Shown: positions 34,364-47,099 of the stretch, piece after piece
Numbering within the stretch: the stretch's first letter is position 1
Layout: every line of letters begins with the position of its first letter
NCBI GenBank assembly: GCA_013396635.1
Contig: WBMW01005909.1
Coordinates: 37,891 to 101,890 of the forward strand
From: Penelope pileata
Lineage: Eukaryota; Chordata; Aves; Galliformes; Cracidae
Direction of reading: 5' to 3'
DNA length: 64,000 nucleotides
Position numbers and translations under genes: made by a program
Notes under the pieces: generated by a model
Databases searched by the model: none
Told to the model about the DNA's origin: nothing
Seen by the model: the letters and a program-made list of their open reading frames with translations, nothing else

Positions 34364-37300
34364 CCCGACTCCTCCAGCAGCCACCGCACAGCCTTGTCCT
34401 GTTGGCATCTCTAAGCTCTTTTCGTGCTGCGAAGTACAACAGAAGGTGTCATTGCCACTGAACCTCTTTCTAGATTCCCACTGTAAACCTGGAATTTGTT
34501 CTTCTTAGGACATCCAATTTGCAATTGCTTTTATCAAGTGAATGCATTCATGTCACAAATTGAGGGCATAAACCTGAAAAGTTTTATGTTTTAGGTTTTG
34601 CAGTAAAGTAGAATAAATCTTACTCCTTCTGGGCTTGAGAAGTCTGTGTGTGTGGCTGTGTGTGCTTGAGAAGCTTTTCATTTGAAAAATAGGGCTGATA
34701 TTTTGTCTGATTTACAATGTCTAAGTATCTTTTCAGGTGTATTCCTGTTAAGTAGATATTTTGCTAGCGAGCTCTGGGTTGAGGCTCAGGCATTGTGGAA
34801 ATGCTCTAGGTAGCAAAGAGCGCATCTGAACAAAGATGAAGCAATTTCTCACAGAATTACATTTGCAGATTGCCTGCAATGCATGCTGGCTATAAGAAGA
34901 AGCCGGTTTTAGAACTGCAGAAATTCTTTGGATTTCTGATTGGGGCAGCTTTGCCGCACTGAAGTTTGAGTAGATGTTCTCAAAAAATCTGCTAAAAATT
35001 ATAAAGAATATCACTTCTATTGTATGAATATTTATTTCCATTTATCACTGTTCAAATTTTCATGTGTATACAACACTTACAGTACTACGTCCCTGTTCCT
35101 CGTTGGGAAACACAGGAAGCAGTCGTCAGTCAGCAGAGATGTGCCGGTGTGCACGTACCAGCAACTTGCAGAAATTCACAATGTATGGTCTGTGCTACAT
35201 AAAAATGTTCTTTAATACATGGAGACAGTTTATCCTCTAATGCTGCTGGAAATGTGTTCCTCAATTTCAATAGTATCAGCACTCTGTTAGAAGGTGGAAT
35301 TTGGTCTGGTGTGTCAGAGGCTGCAAGAGGAACAGGCTTGAATATTGATTATTTGATGCTGAATTGCAACCCAGAAATGTTGAAGCAGCATGTATGCAAA
35401 GCAGTGTTTTCAAAGCTAAGGTTAAGGCCAGAGTGATTGCTCTTCCTGCTCAAGAATGGATTAAATCTGAAATTCCAACATTAACTTCCTTTGCCCTTTG
35501 AGACTCATCTTGGAGAACGAGTCTGCTGGTTATCTTTTATTTGATGTTTTTTTGTTTATTTATCCTCCCCCAGCACAGTGTTGTCTGTGCTCTGGGCTGA
35601 GTCTTCAGTGCCGTAGAGCAACAGGGAAACAGCAAGAAATAAGATGTGAGATTTTTGTTTTCTTTTCTAAGATTAGTTATAAGTCCATAATAACTGCAGT
35701 GTTACTCATCTTAGCCTAAGTTAGTTATCTATGGATATGATGTTAGCACATGCTACTTTTGTCTAGACTTCTTTTAAAAAATTCTTTTTTGTTAAAGACC
35801 GTGATGTAGAACTCAAAGGACAGCAATGTTCTTTGAGATTAGGAATATCTGGTTCACACTAGAAACTGAATTTGATGATACTGGTAGTAGTGCCATATAG
35901 AGTGCAAAATGCATGACCTTTCTGGAAGAAATCAGTTTGCAGTGATGTGGGCATAGAAGCTAGAGAGTATACAATGGGCTGTAGTCTTGTTTGTGTCTGG
36001 AATTTAGAGACAAATACAAAAGAAAAATATTTTCTAAAATGGTGGTAAGTAGGGTAGTCTAAGCCCATGCAAAGAAGCCCATCGTTATTTTTTCTGTGGA
36101 TGAGCTTAGTCACGTTACGGGGAGAAGATGCTAAGTGTGTCTCATAGGATGCTGCGGAAGGGCTCAGTGCAGCAGCAGGTCTGTGCTTTACTGAACAGGG
36201 ATGCTGCACGTTCACAGAGAAGTGAGTATTTAGGATTCAGCACATCCCATCATCTGACGTGTTATTAATATCTTCAAGTAAAAGTCATGCCAGCCCAGCA
36301 GGTTGTACTTCATCCTTCTGCAGCCTCTGTATTTCACTTGGAACCTAGCTCTGAGCTGGGCTACGTCACTACAGTCTGAGCAATTGCAGTCAAAATGATC
36401 CAAACAGGAGGTGTGGAGATTAGTCCTGAAATGAAGCCTGGTGCTTCATCCAGGGTGTTTCCTCCCTCCCTTCTCCGCTGCTCTGGGTGCCCAGGCAGCA
36501 CCGTGTGCTCCCCGCAGTGCTTCTGGGGGGGAGAGCAGTGGGCTCTGCCCGCTTTGGTACCTTGGCAAAGCTTAAAGCTGAAGGCTTTGGGAGTGAATCC
36601 AAAGGGGGTCTTTTAGCCTACCATGAGGCACAATGGAGGAGCAAGTGCAGGTGCCCTCTTACCAGGTAGCGCTCACCTTCTGTCCATCTCAGCGAGCACA
36701 AACAATGAGTTTGGGAAGGCTTAATAAATCAGTACAATTTTTTTAGATTCACCCAATGTTTTATCCTATCAACTGCTGTACTTCAGGTGTTTGTTCTCCT
36801 TCTCTCCTTACCTTCCACATTACTGCAGCCTGAGCTTGGCAGGCTGGGGGAGCCGGGTGAGGCGGTAGGGGGCCGTCAGGGCTCTGCGGGCAGGGGGCTG
36901 CGTGGCAGCAGCGTGGTGTGTGCAGAGCTGGCTGGGAGCAGGGCAGGGGGTACGGACAAGGGATGCTCCTGGACCTGCCCTTTTTATCCTCTGCAGAGTT
37001 AGAGCATCTATGGACAGAAACAGCAAAGGTGAGGATGGTTATTTGTGAAGTGGCAGGTGTACAAGTGGAGTTCAGAGCAATGCTATGGAAATAAAAAAAA
37101 ATTGTTCAAAAATCATTCAAATTTCCCTTTCCTTTGGCCTGCTCTATCTAAATTACCAAGAGAGTCTTACTTTGAGGCTGGGAAATAGAACCAAGACAGA
37201 AAGCTTTCTCCCTTTCTTATAGTGAAAATTACTGAAATGTCTTTGATGCGTCTTAGCATGAAAGTTCATAAAACTTTAGAGAATAGATCCCTAAAGTCTA

Positions 37301-40300
37301 TTGTTCTGTAGCATATTTATTCACAGCACAAAAGCTGCATTAAAATAACACCAAGTGTTTAAGAAGAGCATTCAAAGGGAAAGATTAACCTGCTAATCCT
37401 CGTCTCTGAGGAGAACCGTTCCCAGTGAGCTGGCAGGATGTGTTTAAAAGAAGTTATGGCTGGCACTCACTTGTCCCCGCTGCTTTTTCCCCAACTCCAG
37501 GCAGCTGCTGTGAGCAGGGACAGCAGCATGAGAGGCCGATGTGGATCGGCTGCATCCTGGTTCCAGCTGGAGGCTGGGCAGAGACCCGTGCTCCGCGCTC
37601 TGCCTGCTGCAGGGTGAGCAGAGCTTTGCTAGTCTTTCAGTCATGTTGCCTTCCTCGTGTGTTCTTGACTTCCCTGCTTTCATTTATTTATTTGTTTTTC
37701 GTGATCTTTGTGTATTGCCTGTCTCTGAGGGTTGACAGCACAGCATGTTAAAGGGAGTGGCCGTGATCTGTTTCTCTTCTTCTGAGAGTCAGTTTTTCAC
37801 TAATCCGACCGGTGCTGCCATTTGGAAAGGTCTGAAGGGAAGGAATATCTCTTTGCTCGCACCGATTGCTGAGTCTAAAGAGTGAATCTTTTTTTTTTTT
37901 TTCCTTTTTTTGAGAAGTGGAATGGTGGAGTGACCACTGCATCTCAGAGACGAGGAGCTGAACCCGGTTTCCTCCCACCAGGACAGGGCGGTGCGGCTGC
38001 TGCCAGCAGTCAGGGAGGGGTCGCTGGGGGCACAGGGAAGGACTCAGTGCAGGCCCCGCGGGGTGGGATTCCCGCAGCGCTCCTGCTCAGAGCTGGGCAT
38101 CTTGGTGGGGTAGCTGATGCTGCCGCTTGATTTTAACATATATTAATATGAAAATTGTCTCTTAGTAGGATATATGATCTAAAATTCTAAAATTTTGACA
38201 TTGCGCATGTACGTATACGTGTCAGATCTACCATCAAGATCTATTTTTTCTCTTTTGATGCAAACCATATTTGTTTGTGTTCTTTTCAGTTGTGACTGGC
38301 TTATTAAGGTTATAGAAATCTAATACATGCGAGGTTCTCGCGAAGTGACAGTTTATGAAGCTGTCTTCTGTGTTTTACTCTGAGAAATATTATAAAATTG
38401 AGAGGCTCTAGCTTTGATTCCGTCTCAGGAGACTGAGCACGTGTTGGGTAGGCCTCCTCCGCGGAGGAGATGGGTGAGGAGGTTAAGTGCATTTTCTTTG
38501 TGCAGTACCCATTAAACTTCAATCAGAGATACAGAAAGAAATTTCCTTTAGGCTTATATGGAAGCAGGTATTGGTTTGACTTTAATAAAAGTCATAACTG
38601 GTCTCTGTGAGGTCTCCTGTGAAATGATCTCAGCAAAATTCAGGCAAGTCTTTTGAGGGCAACAGGCTCCCTGTTAAACATCACATCAGCCCATAATTCC
38701 GCCACAAAGCAGGCGTTCTGCTCCTTTAAAGGTCTTAAAATTGCTATTGAAGAGAGTATAGCTGCTTTTGTATCCAAAAGCCATCCTTTTATTTACAGAA
38801 ACGTTGTTTACAAAGAAATAAAAGGTTATGAAATGATTTAAAACAACGATTAAATTCTCATGATGCATTTGGTATCTATATTTACCTTGTGCTCAGTGCT
38901 GAGTGCTTCAACCCCGGGCTGAGTCCTGTCTGTATTTTAATGAGCACCAACGAGGAAGAAATGTTCTTTCATTTCTGAAGTGGACTTCAGACTGAGGTCA
39001 GGGGAAGTAACGGGTGGGAGGTGGAGGGGAAAAACCCGCAGCCGTGTGACGTGCTGAGGGGCATTGAGGACATGGCTGTGGTGCATCCGCTTTGACTGGT
39101 TAATACATGGGTCTGCAGGTCGTGCAGATTTTTACATTGCCTTACTTTTATTATTTTAAGGATTCTGGTCACGGCCAATTTGTGACTCTGGTCAGAGCTG
39201 CGGCAGTACGGAGCATGTGGGGACATTGATATATTTGTAGTAAGCGTACAGTGAGTACTGAAAATGGCATGATCTTAAAAAGTAAATGCTTGTTGCTTCT
39301 CTGAACACAGGAAACTGTGAGATAAGGGAAGCTCACCTCAACTGTCGTACCCCATTAAGTCAGACGTTTGGTGGGATTAATGCCTTGTTTACTGTGTACA
39401 ATACATAAAAGCATAAAATACATAAAAGCAAACAAAAATGTGTAGATTTTCAACATATTGTGCTTTTCCTTCAGCGTGTTATACCAATCTTGGTTTCTGC
39501 TTAGTTCTGTTATTACAGGCAGCAGCAGCCTCTGCCTGGGGCTGTCCCTGCGTTCTGCTGCACCGCGCTCTGGGGCCGCAGCGAGCCCTCCCCTGTGCGG
39601 GTGAGGGCCTGTGTTCAGCACCATCTTTCTCTGCTTCAGTCCTTCCTGTATAACATGCTTGGAAGTGATTTAAAAAAAACTGAATTAAGCTATATGGTAA
39701 AAATTAAGTTGGGAAATTTTTCCAGTTGTGCATTCAAGTTTGCTTTCATCCTGTTTGCTTTTTTGCACAGGACTCGTTTTTGTGTCACTGTCATAGATGC
39801 ATTACCAAGCCCACTTTGTAGGTTGCAGTTTGCTCTGAAGACTGCAATACAGTGACAATTTTAGAATGTTAGTTTTGCCCTCTAAGCATGACTTTTGCAA
39901 CGCATATCACCCTGCAATACCCCCTGCAGCTGTCTTAAGGATATTCAGAGCGATGGACAAACCACAGGAAAGGTATCTTGGATTGCTGGGAGTGCTCTGT
40001 GGAGGGGGTTCTCTTAACTGTAAAATTGTAAAATAATGATAAGGAAAAGAGGTTTAGCAAAGCTGAAAAGAAAATAATCTTGTTTTCATCTACTGTAACC
40101 GTGTTAGGGTTGCATGAGCTGAAGCAGTAGGGGTTACGTCTGTGGGTGACCAAGGTGACGGTTGTCCCGACATTTCGGGTGGCTTTGCACAGTGGGTGGC
40201 AGTGACCCTTACACCTGTGATTACGGCGAGGTTCAGATGGGCAGTGGAGAGGCTGTGGCTTCCTTCCAGCCTTCCGAGCTTCCTGCGGGGCTTTGTTTCT

Positions 40301-40689
40301 TGAGGATCACAGACACTGGCATAAGCTGATATGAGCACATTTCAGCCCTGGGTTTGCTGTGTGAAAGGAGCAGAGAGCTGATGGAAGAGACGCAGTTAAG
40401 GCCGGGAGGGAGAGCTGGGAGCCGAGCGTCAGCAGATTGACAGGCACCTTGTTTTCAGCAGAGGTGTTCAGATTTAAGAAGAGAGCATGTAAGAAGAGAA
40501 CATGAAGGAAATTCTAAATAAATGCTGTTTTGTCAGGGGTCAGATCGCCTTTGTGCAGGAGCCTGACCATCAGCTGGGCTCTGGGCTCTGGCCTGGGCTT
40601 CTGCCTCCTCTTGGCCTTTGCAGCTGCTGCGTGGCTGCTGCGTGGGCCTGGCCGTTTGATGTTCGTTAACCTGCGCTACGCCTTCACAA
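34364..40689. other. Non-coding DNA with minor repeats and GC patches
   Basis: No recognised gene. Minor items: a 10-bp direct repeat GCTTGAGAAG at 34633 and 34664 flanking a (TG)n-rich stretch; GC-rich patches at 36840-36960, 37980-38110 and 39530-39610; an interrupted T-run at 37889-37911; a 16-bp perfect palindrome at 38454-38469; and a duplicated 15-mer at 40476-40505. Short open frames in the GC patches have no recognisable domains. Confidence 0.5.
38454..38469. repeat. 16-bp perfect palindrome
   Basis: CTCCTCCGCGGAGGAG is its own reverse complement and lies in AT-rich surroundings. One such 16-mer is expected by chance in about 65 kb, so it is a structural note, not evidence of function. 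Confidence 0.9.
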
Positions 40690-41050
40690 TATAGATGGAG
40701 TATCCACTAAATGAAACAAAATAATTAATTGCTGAACACAATGACACTATTTAGCCCTAAATTTTCACAACTAGAAGGATTAACTAAGTATGTAATGCAT
40801 CACCGAGTGATTTAACAGAGCATCATAACTCTTTTCTTTTCACCATAAATTGTAACCTGGAATTGTTTTTGTAATGCTAATTGCCTTATCTTCATAAATT
40901 CTACAGTCTTACATAATTTAACTAGTATTGTAGCAGGATTTCCCAAGAATAAAAAAAAAAGCAGGTGCCGTCAATGGTAATTTAAATAAGAAAAGACACG
41001 TTAAGTGGTTCTTCTTTCACTAGTAATAGAAATTAATTAGCTTTGAGCTG
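40690..41050. promoter_or_regulatory. AT-rich candidate conserved non-coding stretch
   Basis: About 360 bp of AT-rich but complex sequence with many homeodomain-type cores (TAATTAATT near 40722, GCTAATTGC near 40877, TTAATTAG at about 41033). It has an A-run at 40950-40960 but no mobile element. Its texture resembles vertebrate conserved non-coding DNA. The call rests on composition only. Confidence 0.2.
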
Positions 41051-41549
41051 CTTTGGAGGTTTTACTTTTTTTTTGCTGTGGCCTGTTATGTTTTATAATT
41101 GTATGGAAAGTAGTTTTGATTTGATCACATTATCTGGTGGAGGGTTCTGCTGGAAGGCAGAGGTACATAAATCAAGTGTCAGCCTGCCTGCTGCAGAGGC
41201 TGCTGAGGATCAAGGGTGTAAATTCACGTCTTCCAAGTCAGGCTTTGAAGTGCTGGCGATGGCTGTGCCAGCAGGCTGAGAGATGCTGCTGAGCATTTCT
41301 TACAGAGCCAGGGGCTGGGGAGCACTGTAAGGTGCAGCTGCTTTGGACTGACTCTAACCTGGTGGAAACTGATAGAAAATAGAATTGATTTATTTGATTA
41401 AATCAGTACAAAATCAGAGAGGACAGCCCCACATCTGAAATACAGCCTCTGTGTCTTTGTGTACACTTGGAATGCCACTGAAACTTACAAGTTTTGTCAA
41501 AGGATGGTCTGTGTGTGCCTTAGAACCAAGGGACCCCCATGGGCATGGA
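41051..41549. other. Non-coding DNA, nothing recognised
   Basis: Mixed-composition sequence before a short CR1 tail. A frame at 41043-41279 has no recognisable domain. Confidence 0.5.
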
Positions 41550-41648
41550 TTATAGCTTGGACACCTACCTGTGTGGCCTGCTGCAGGGAACCTGCTTTGG
41601 CAGGGGGATTGGACTCCACGATCCCCTGCGGTGCTGTGATTCTGTGAC
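41550..41648 (+). mobile_element. CR1 3'-end fragment, short
   Basis: The text GGAACCTGCTTTGGCAGGGG, followed by a GATTGGACTC-CGATC stretch and GTGATTCTGTGA (41637-41648), is the characteristic avian CR1 3' tail (…TGGCAGGGGGGTTGGACTCGATGATCT… ending in ATTCTGTG octamers). Part of the usual GGTCCCTTCCAACC segment is missing. The tail uses the ATTCTGTG octamer, not the ATTCTATG octamer of the two larger copies, which points to a different CR1 subfamily. There is no coding content. Confidence 0.75.
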
Positions 41649-41999
41649 TCGTGCACAGGAAGCACCGAGGGTCGGGCTGTGTGTTGCAGAGGGTGTTGCT
41701 ATGGTCTGATCCCGCAGTCTGGCTACCCATGGCTGGTTGGGGAGCATCTTCTGATGTGGTTTCCTACAAAGGACTTCAGGTAGTGCCCTCCAGGACTGCT
41801 CTGCAGCACAGACCGTGACCAGGGTGACTGATGGACTGAGCAAGGGGCTGATGTGCCATCACACGTGTGCAGCGACCTCATCGGCGCTGTGAGCAGCGCT
41901 GGTGGCAGGGAAATGCAAAGCGTTTGCTGTTGGTGTGCTGCCTATTTGCTCATATTTTAAAAGGAGTGTGATTCTATTTATGTTTTCATTGACATCCTT
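41649..41999. other. Non-coding DNA, nothing recognised
   Basis: GC-moderate sequence downstream of the CR1 tail, without a recognisable feature. Confidence 0.5.
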
Positions 42000-42350
42000 T
42001 TATTCCAGAAAAACTTATTTTTCCAGAGTGTCACATTACTGCTAATATGTGTGCTTGACATCGCAGCTGTATTAATGGGATGTGGCCATTAGGAAATGAA
42101 AACCAGTCCCGTGCTGCATCTCTGGTGCCAGCCTTGCTTCTCATGGGTGAATTACAAGTAATCATTAGCCCTTTGATGTGAGTTATTCTTGGAGCTTGGA
42201 CAGACTTTCTAATAATCATTTAGTTTCTCTTATTACTAGGTAATTTTTATATAGAGATAATTGCCAGATCCTGTTCGTATTATTAATGATTAGGGATGGA
42301 TGCATTCCTTTACATCCAAATGTATTAATTAGGAAAAAACCCACCCTTTT
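42000..42350. promoter_or_regulatory. Candidate conserved non-coding element, homeodomain-rich
   Basis: Repeat-free, with many ATTA-type cores: GCTAATATG, GTATTAATGGG, CCATTAGG, GTAATCATTAG, AATAATCATTTAG, ATTATTAATGATTAGG and TATTAATTAGG. The clustering and lack of simple repeats resemble developmental enhancers. Conservation is not testable here. Confidence 0.3.
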
Positions 42351-44039
42351 TAGTTAAAATGCAGGTTGCTGTTGCTTTCCTGAAGATACAAATTTTATCT
42401 TTAATGTCAAGAGTGAAAATCCAACTGTTCCAAGGTGTGCCGAGACTAGAGCAGCATGAATTATGCTCATACTTCTTACATTTATGGAAAATAACTTTTA
42501 ATATACTGACAGTCAGCTGCAGATCTGTGTCTTTCCAGGTTAGAGGAGATGTAGCAAGACTCTCAGCTTTCTGTATCTCATCAGAATGGGAAGGCATCCT
42601 GCATGCATGCAGCCCATGGAGCTTGGCGTCAGGCTGGAGCTTAGGCAACCAGGAGATGCAAAAACTGCAGATGAAATTTGCTGTCTCCAATTGGTTCCTG
42701 AGGTGAAGTGTTAAGTCCCTTGTTGTTTGTTGTCCAAAAGAAGAATCTGAGAGAGCTGTGATCTGAGGAGAATCAGCAAAATCAGTTGAAGAGGTGTGCG
42801 TGGGGTCACAGGTGAGGCAGGGGAGCAGAGGCCGCTGCGAGCCTGGAAAGGTATCCAGGGGGCAGGCAGATAAAGCCTGGAGAAGGGGTCCCATGCTTCC
42901 CCCCAGGGACTATCGCAGAGGAGCAGGAGCTGGCACTGGACCCGTCATGTTGCTGGACGCAGCAGGGAGAGTTTCAGAAGGTGATTCCTCCTGCACTTTG
43001 AATTCAGCGCTGGCTGTGCAGCCCCTGCAGGTCACAGTTGTGTTCTTACAGATCGTGGCTCAAACATCAGTAATAGAAAACCTCCTTTTGTTTTCACTGA
43101 GAGTGCAGGCATCTCCTGAAAGTGAGCCACGTAATGCCAGCTAAATTGAAAGAGGGAAAGCACTTAGAATAACCCAACAAACAATAAGTGGGCAGCAATC
43201 TAGAAAAAATTAATTAACGTTATGTGTTCAACATACTTGTGATGATATTTAATTACCATTATAAAAGCTTGGAAAATCTGAAGACAAGTGTGCTTTAATT
43301 CAGCATAAGTGAACACTTTGATTTACGTTGAAAAGAGTTGTCTTGCTTTTCTGTTGGCTGTGCTGGCAGAAGAAAGGTGATAGAAACAAGGGGCCACTCT
43401 CTTCCGTGCAGCAGAGACTTTCCTCTCAGCCTGAGTTGGAGGCTTCTTAATTCTTCTGTCAGAGGAAATTTAGTTTCAGTTGGCTTATGTCACGACTACG
43501 GAAAAGTTTTGAATAGAGTGATGTGGGGGAAATGTGGCATTCTTGGCCTAGGCAGCCTGTTGGAGGTCTTGCCGTGGGTCCAACACTATTCGTCAGGGGC
43601 CTCTTCAGCCTGCATGAAGGAAAAAATCAAATCTGGCAGGAAATATCAAGGTCCTTTGGTCTCTCTTTTGTAACTTATTTACACATAATAGAATTAGCTC
43701 CTGCACCTGGATGAAATGCCCTTGGGAGACCAAATGGCTTTTGGGCTGTAGCTGGACCAGCACGGAGCCGGGGTATAATCGTGGGGATACGGAGCTTGCT
43801 TTTCTTCGTTAGGTTCAGCTTAAGAAGAGACAAAGGGAAATACATGTTGGTTGACCTCTAGCCCCAGTACAAAACATAGAGAGAATAGTGATGAATCTCC
43901 AAAGCCTGCTGGCAGAGTGAAGTGCTTGGTATTCTATGAAAAAAACATCATGTATTCCCTAAATAGTTCATTTTGTTTTCTAAAGTTCTGAAAAACTCGC
44001 TTTATTGAAATGCATGTTGTTGCATCGATTTTTCTAAAA
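42351..44039. other. Non-coding DNA; possible CTCF-like core at 42855
   Basis: No gene recognised. The 189-codon minus-strand frame at 42325-42894 has no known domain and no splice support. CCAGGGGGCAG (42855-42865) is a partial CTCF-core match. An AT-rich homeodomain-motif stretch lies at 43180-43290. Confidence 0.4.
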
Positions 44040-44260
44040 TACACCTTGTTATCTTTTCTTTGGTAATTGGTGACTGGTAATGACTTTGGCAATTTAACAT
44101 GTTCTTGCAGACACTTTTCCCATTCCCCTAGATAACTGAAGTCAAGAGAGAGGGCCTGTCTGTCAATCTGTGATGCCTGTCAGCCTGCCTGATTGACAGC
44201 TTTTGGTCCCACAATAGAGACCATTTCTGCAGCCCCTGTACTGTTATTTTCTTCTTTCTT
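44040..44260. promoter_or_regulatory. Candidate enhancer with inverted PBX/MEIS sites
   Basis: CTGTCAATC (44160-44168) and its exact reverse complement GATTGACAG (44191-44199) face each other 31 bp apart. The right-hand copy extends to TGATTGACAG (44190-44199), the exact decamer described for PBX-MEIS/PREP heterodimers. A third CTGTCA core (44177-44182) lies between them. The flanks are repeat-free with moderate GC. The motifs are directly visible; enhancer function and factor identity are inferred from known TALE-homeodomain specificity. Confidence 0.4.
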
Positions 44261-47099
44261 AATACTTGTGGGGGATGGTGTTTGCTTTATAATCTGTGTT
44301 TAAAATCCAACTTGGAATGAGGCCAGTTTCTAAGAAATTAACACAAAGTCTTGTTAGCTTTGCATCAAGAAAATTCTCTGGAGAGCTTCTTAAGCTGTGA
44401 TTCCACCTTCAGAAATTACCTTTGCTCAAAACCTAAGCTTCATTCTTCAGCCAGAATCCCCTTCAAAATCCAACAAAGAGCCTACGAGGTTTGCCTCGTG
44501 TGTTTTGATACAAGAAAGGTCATTTGTTCATGCTTTATTTTGTTTGAGAAGTTCTTGCTCATGGGATAACTGGAGCAGAAATTTTTACATGTAATGAATG
44601 TACACAAAATCTGTGAGACTGGGAGCAGGGAAGGGGATGTTGGCATGGTGAGGAAGAACATGTTAAAGCAGAAAACAAGGAAAATTTCTAGAGGAAATGC
44701 AGTTTAATATTTACCATCCAATGAGGAAAGTAATCCGTAATTGTTCATCCTCAGAATTATGTGTTCTTTCAGCATCCTAATCAACTGCATTAATTCACTT
44801 AATTGTGAATTAGGGCTGTGATCTAGGATTGCTTCTGATAGGAATTGTACTTAAAATTTATGACTATTCTCTATGAGGAAAGGAGAGTGAAGAGAACTTG
44901 TTTCTGTATTTAAAACATCTTAAATGTTGTGAAGTCATATTTGGCTCAAAAGTTAATTCTTCAAATTCTTCAATTCTTCTTCAAACCCAAAAGGATCTCT
45001 TCAATAAAATGAAAATACTTCTCTGGTAGCTCTGTGGTCATAAACTCTTGAGTTTGAACATAGAGAGTAAACATCTTCTGAATTTGAGTTTCTTGTTGCA
45101 CATATTAACAAATAGAATAAACAATTCGGTCCCCAGATAGAATCCAATAAGCTGGCAGAGAAATTAAATAGTTTGCATATTTTTATTTATATTTACTATC
45201 TCGAGCTATATCAAGGGGTTTTTAGCCATCTGCAAAGATTATAGACATAAAGCAATTCTTATTGCAAGGAAATTGGTGCAGATGGAAATAGGTTGTGTGT
45301 AGGGATGTGTGCGTTTCTGTTACTCGCTGTAGACCTTGAGGTCTTGAACCTTGTTTTTACTTTATAGTTTGCTGAGCTCACTCAGCTCTTCTGATGCATA
45401 TAGCACTTAGTAGTTGAAAAGAAATCGTCCCTTCTGTTCTGAGTTAAACTGCTGGTCCCTGTGCTGCAGCATCACTAACCCCTCACCACTGGGCCTCACA
45501 AACTGGTGGTGGTGAGCAGCACAGCAGGGGAGGAAAAGAAGAAACAACACATGCAGCTGACTTGCTAGTGTATGCTTGAAGGGTGTAGGGGAGCAAATAT
45601 GAGGAAATGTATAATCTTTGTTCTTCTCTTTTGCATGAGCAATTGAATAATGCGTTCTGTGTGTCAAGAAAAGAATGATACAGAGTATCTGTATGATACA
45701 GAGTGAGTGAGAGGTGCCCTGCACATCTTAGGTCCGTTTGGCTGGTTGTGTTTGGATGATGTTCACCTGCTTTTCCAAAGAGTTAGGAAGAGTGATTCTG
45801 GATAAAAATGAGCTCTTTCCTCACAGTGCTTTCTGCATTAAGTGGCCATGAGCATCTGCATCAGGGAATGCGGGCAGCATGCAGGAACAGCAGGTCCTAT
45901 GGAATCAGGGGGAATCCATCTCCAGTCGTCGCCTTTCCAGAGGAATTCTTTCCTGTCTCTGTCAAGCTACTCAGAGTATGCACTTCATGGAAAGTTGTAA
46001 TTTTCTGTGATTCAGAATAGGGGGCAGTAAGGTCACAGTATTCCTTGAACACTTTTTGTTCTATTACTGCTGGAATACATAGCGTTAAAATTTAGAACGG
46101 CTGCATCTTTGCTTTTAAATTGGGACATACCACTCGTAGCATGGTGAGCTGACTCTGGCTGCTGCACGTGGCGTAGCGGTGGACAAGGTGTTGAAATGGT
46201 CTCTACCCACATTAAGACCCTTCTGAGACGTGGCAATTTAAACCGTGGCGTTAATATTAGCACTGTTGTTTCCACCTCAATCTGTATGCATGCCAACAGT
46301 AGTTCCACTTCTCTGTGCTGCACTTCAGCAGAAGACTTTGTGGAGTTTTCCCACAGTGATGTACAAAGCTGTTGCACTCAAGTCAGAAAGGCAGCTACGA
46401 AAAGGTGAGTGTGGAATGTTAAAAAGATACAGAACATGGTAGTAAGGAGCAGGTGCACAAGAAAGGGATCTCATTACAGGCTTTTGTCAGAAGAGTTCAA
46501 GAAGTTAGGTCCAGAGAAGCTGGGAGAAAGAAGAATGAAAAATAGCTGGTGAGTGATGATGTGCATCCAGGTGGGTATGTGTCTGAGCGCTGAACGCGAT
46601 CAGTAGTGATCAGAGCTTCAGCATCTCACTTTGGAAGGTGTGACACTGGCACCTTCAGCAGTGTGCAGCAGCATCACGGTGGGTGCTCTGTGGTGGGCTT
46701 TGTTGTGTCGGGCTCTGCATGTCCAGTTCCTTACGGATCTGCTGGGGCTGCTGTACGTTAGCAGGAGCCTGCATCAAATTCCACAGATCGTCAGAGCCCT
46801 AATGTATGAAGTAACTGAAGATTTAAACAGCTTTGTAAACACAGTACTTTAAGTTCAAACAAATCATTGTTTTCTAAAATTGAGCCTTAACTGAACAATT
46901 GTGACCATCCACAGCAAACTGAACTTCAGATGAACCTACGGGGCATGCAGACAAGACGTGCTGGTGTCCCTGTGGAGTTCTCACGCGCTGTCGTTCTGCA
47001 CTTGGCCGGGTGCTCTGCACCGTGTATTTCTTGCAGCAGGTGTGTTCGACCTGCTGGTTGTCACTGCGTGGAGTCTGCTGACGGAAACCCCAGTTTTGC
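44261..47099. other. Non-coding DNA, nothing recognised
   Basis: Ordinary sequence. A short duplicated GATACAGAGT lies near 45677 and 45694. Frames at 45407-45724 and 46033-46377 (minus) have no recognisable domain. Confidence 0.5.

Noticed and set aside
42325..42894. A 189-codon minus-strand frame
   Set aside because: No known domain or homologue recognised, and it overlaps a competing plus-strand frame. Treated as chance.
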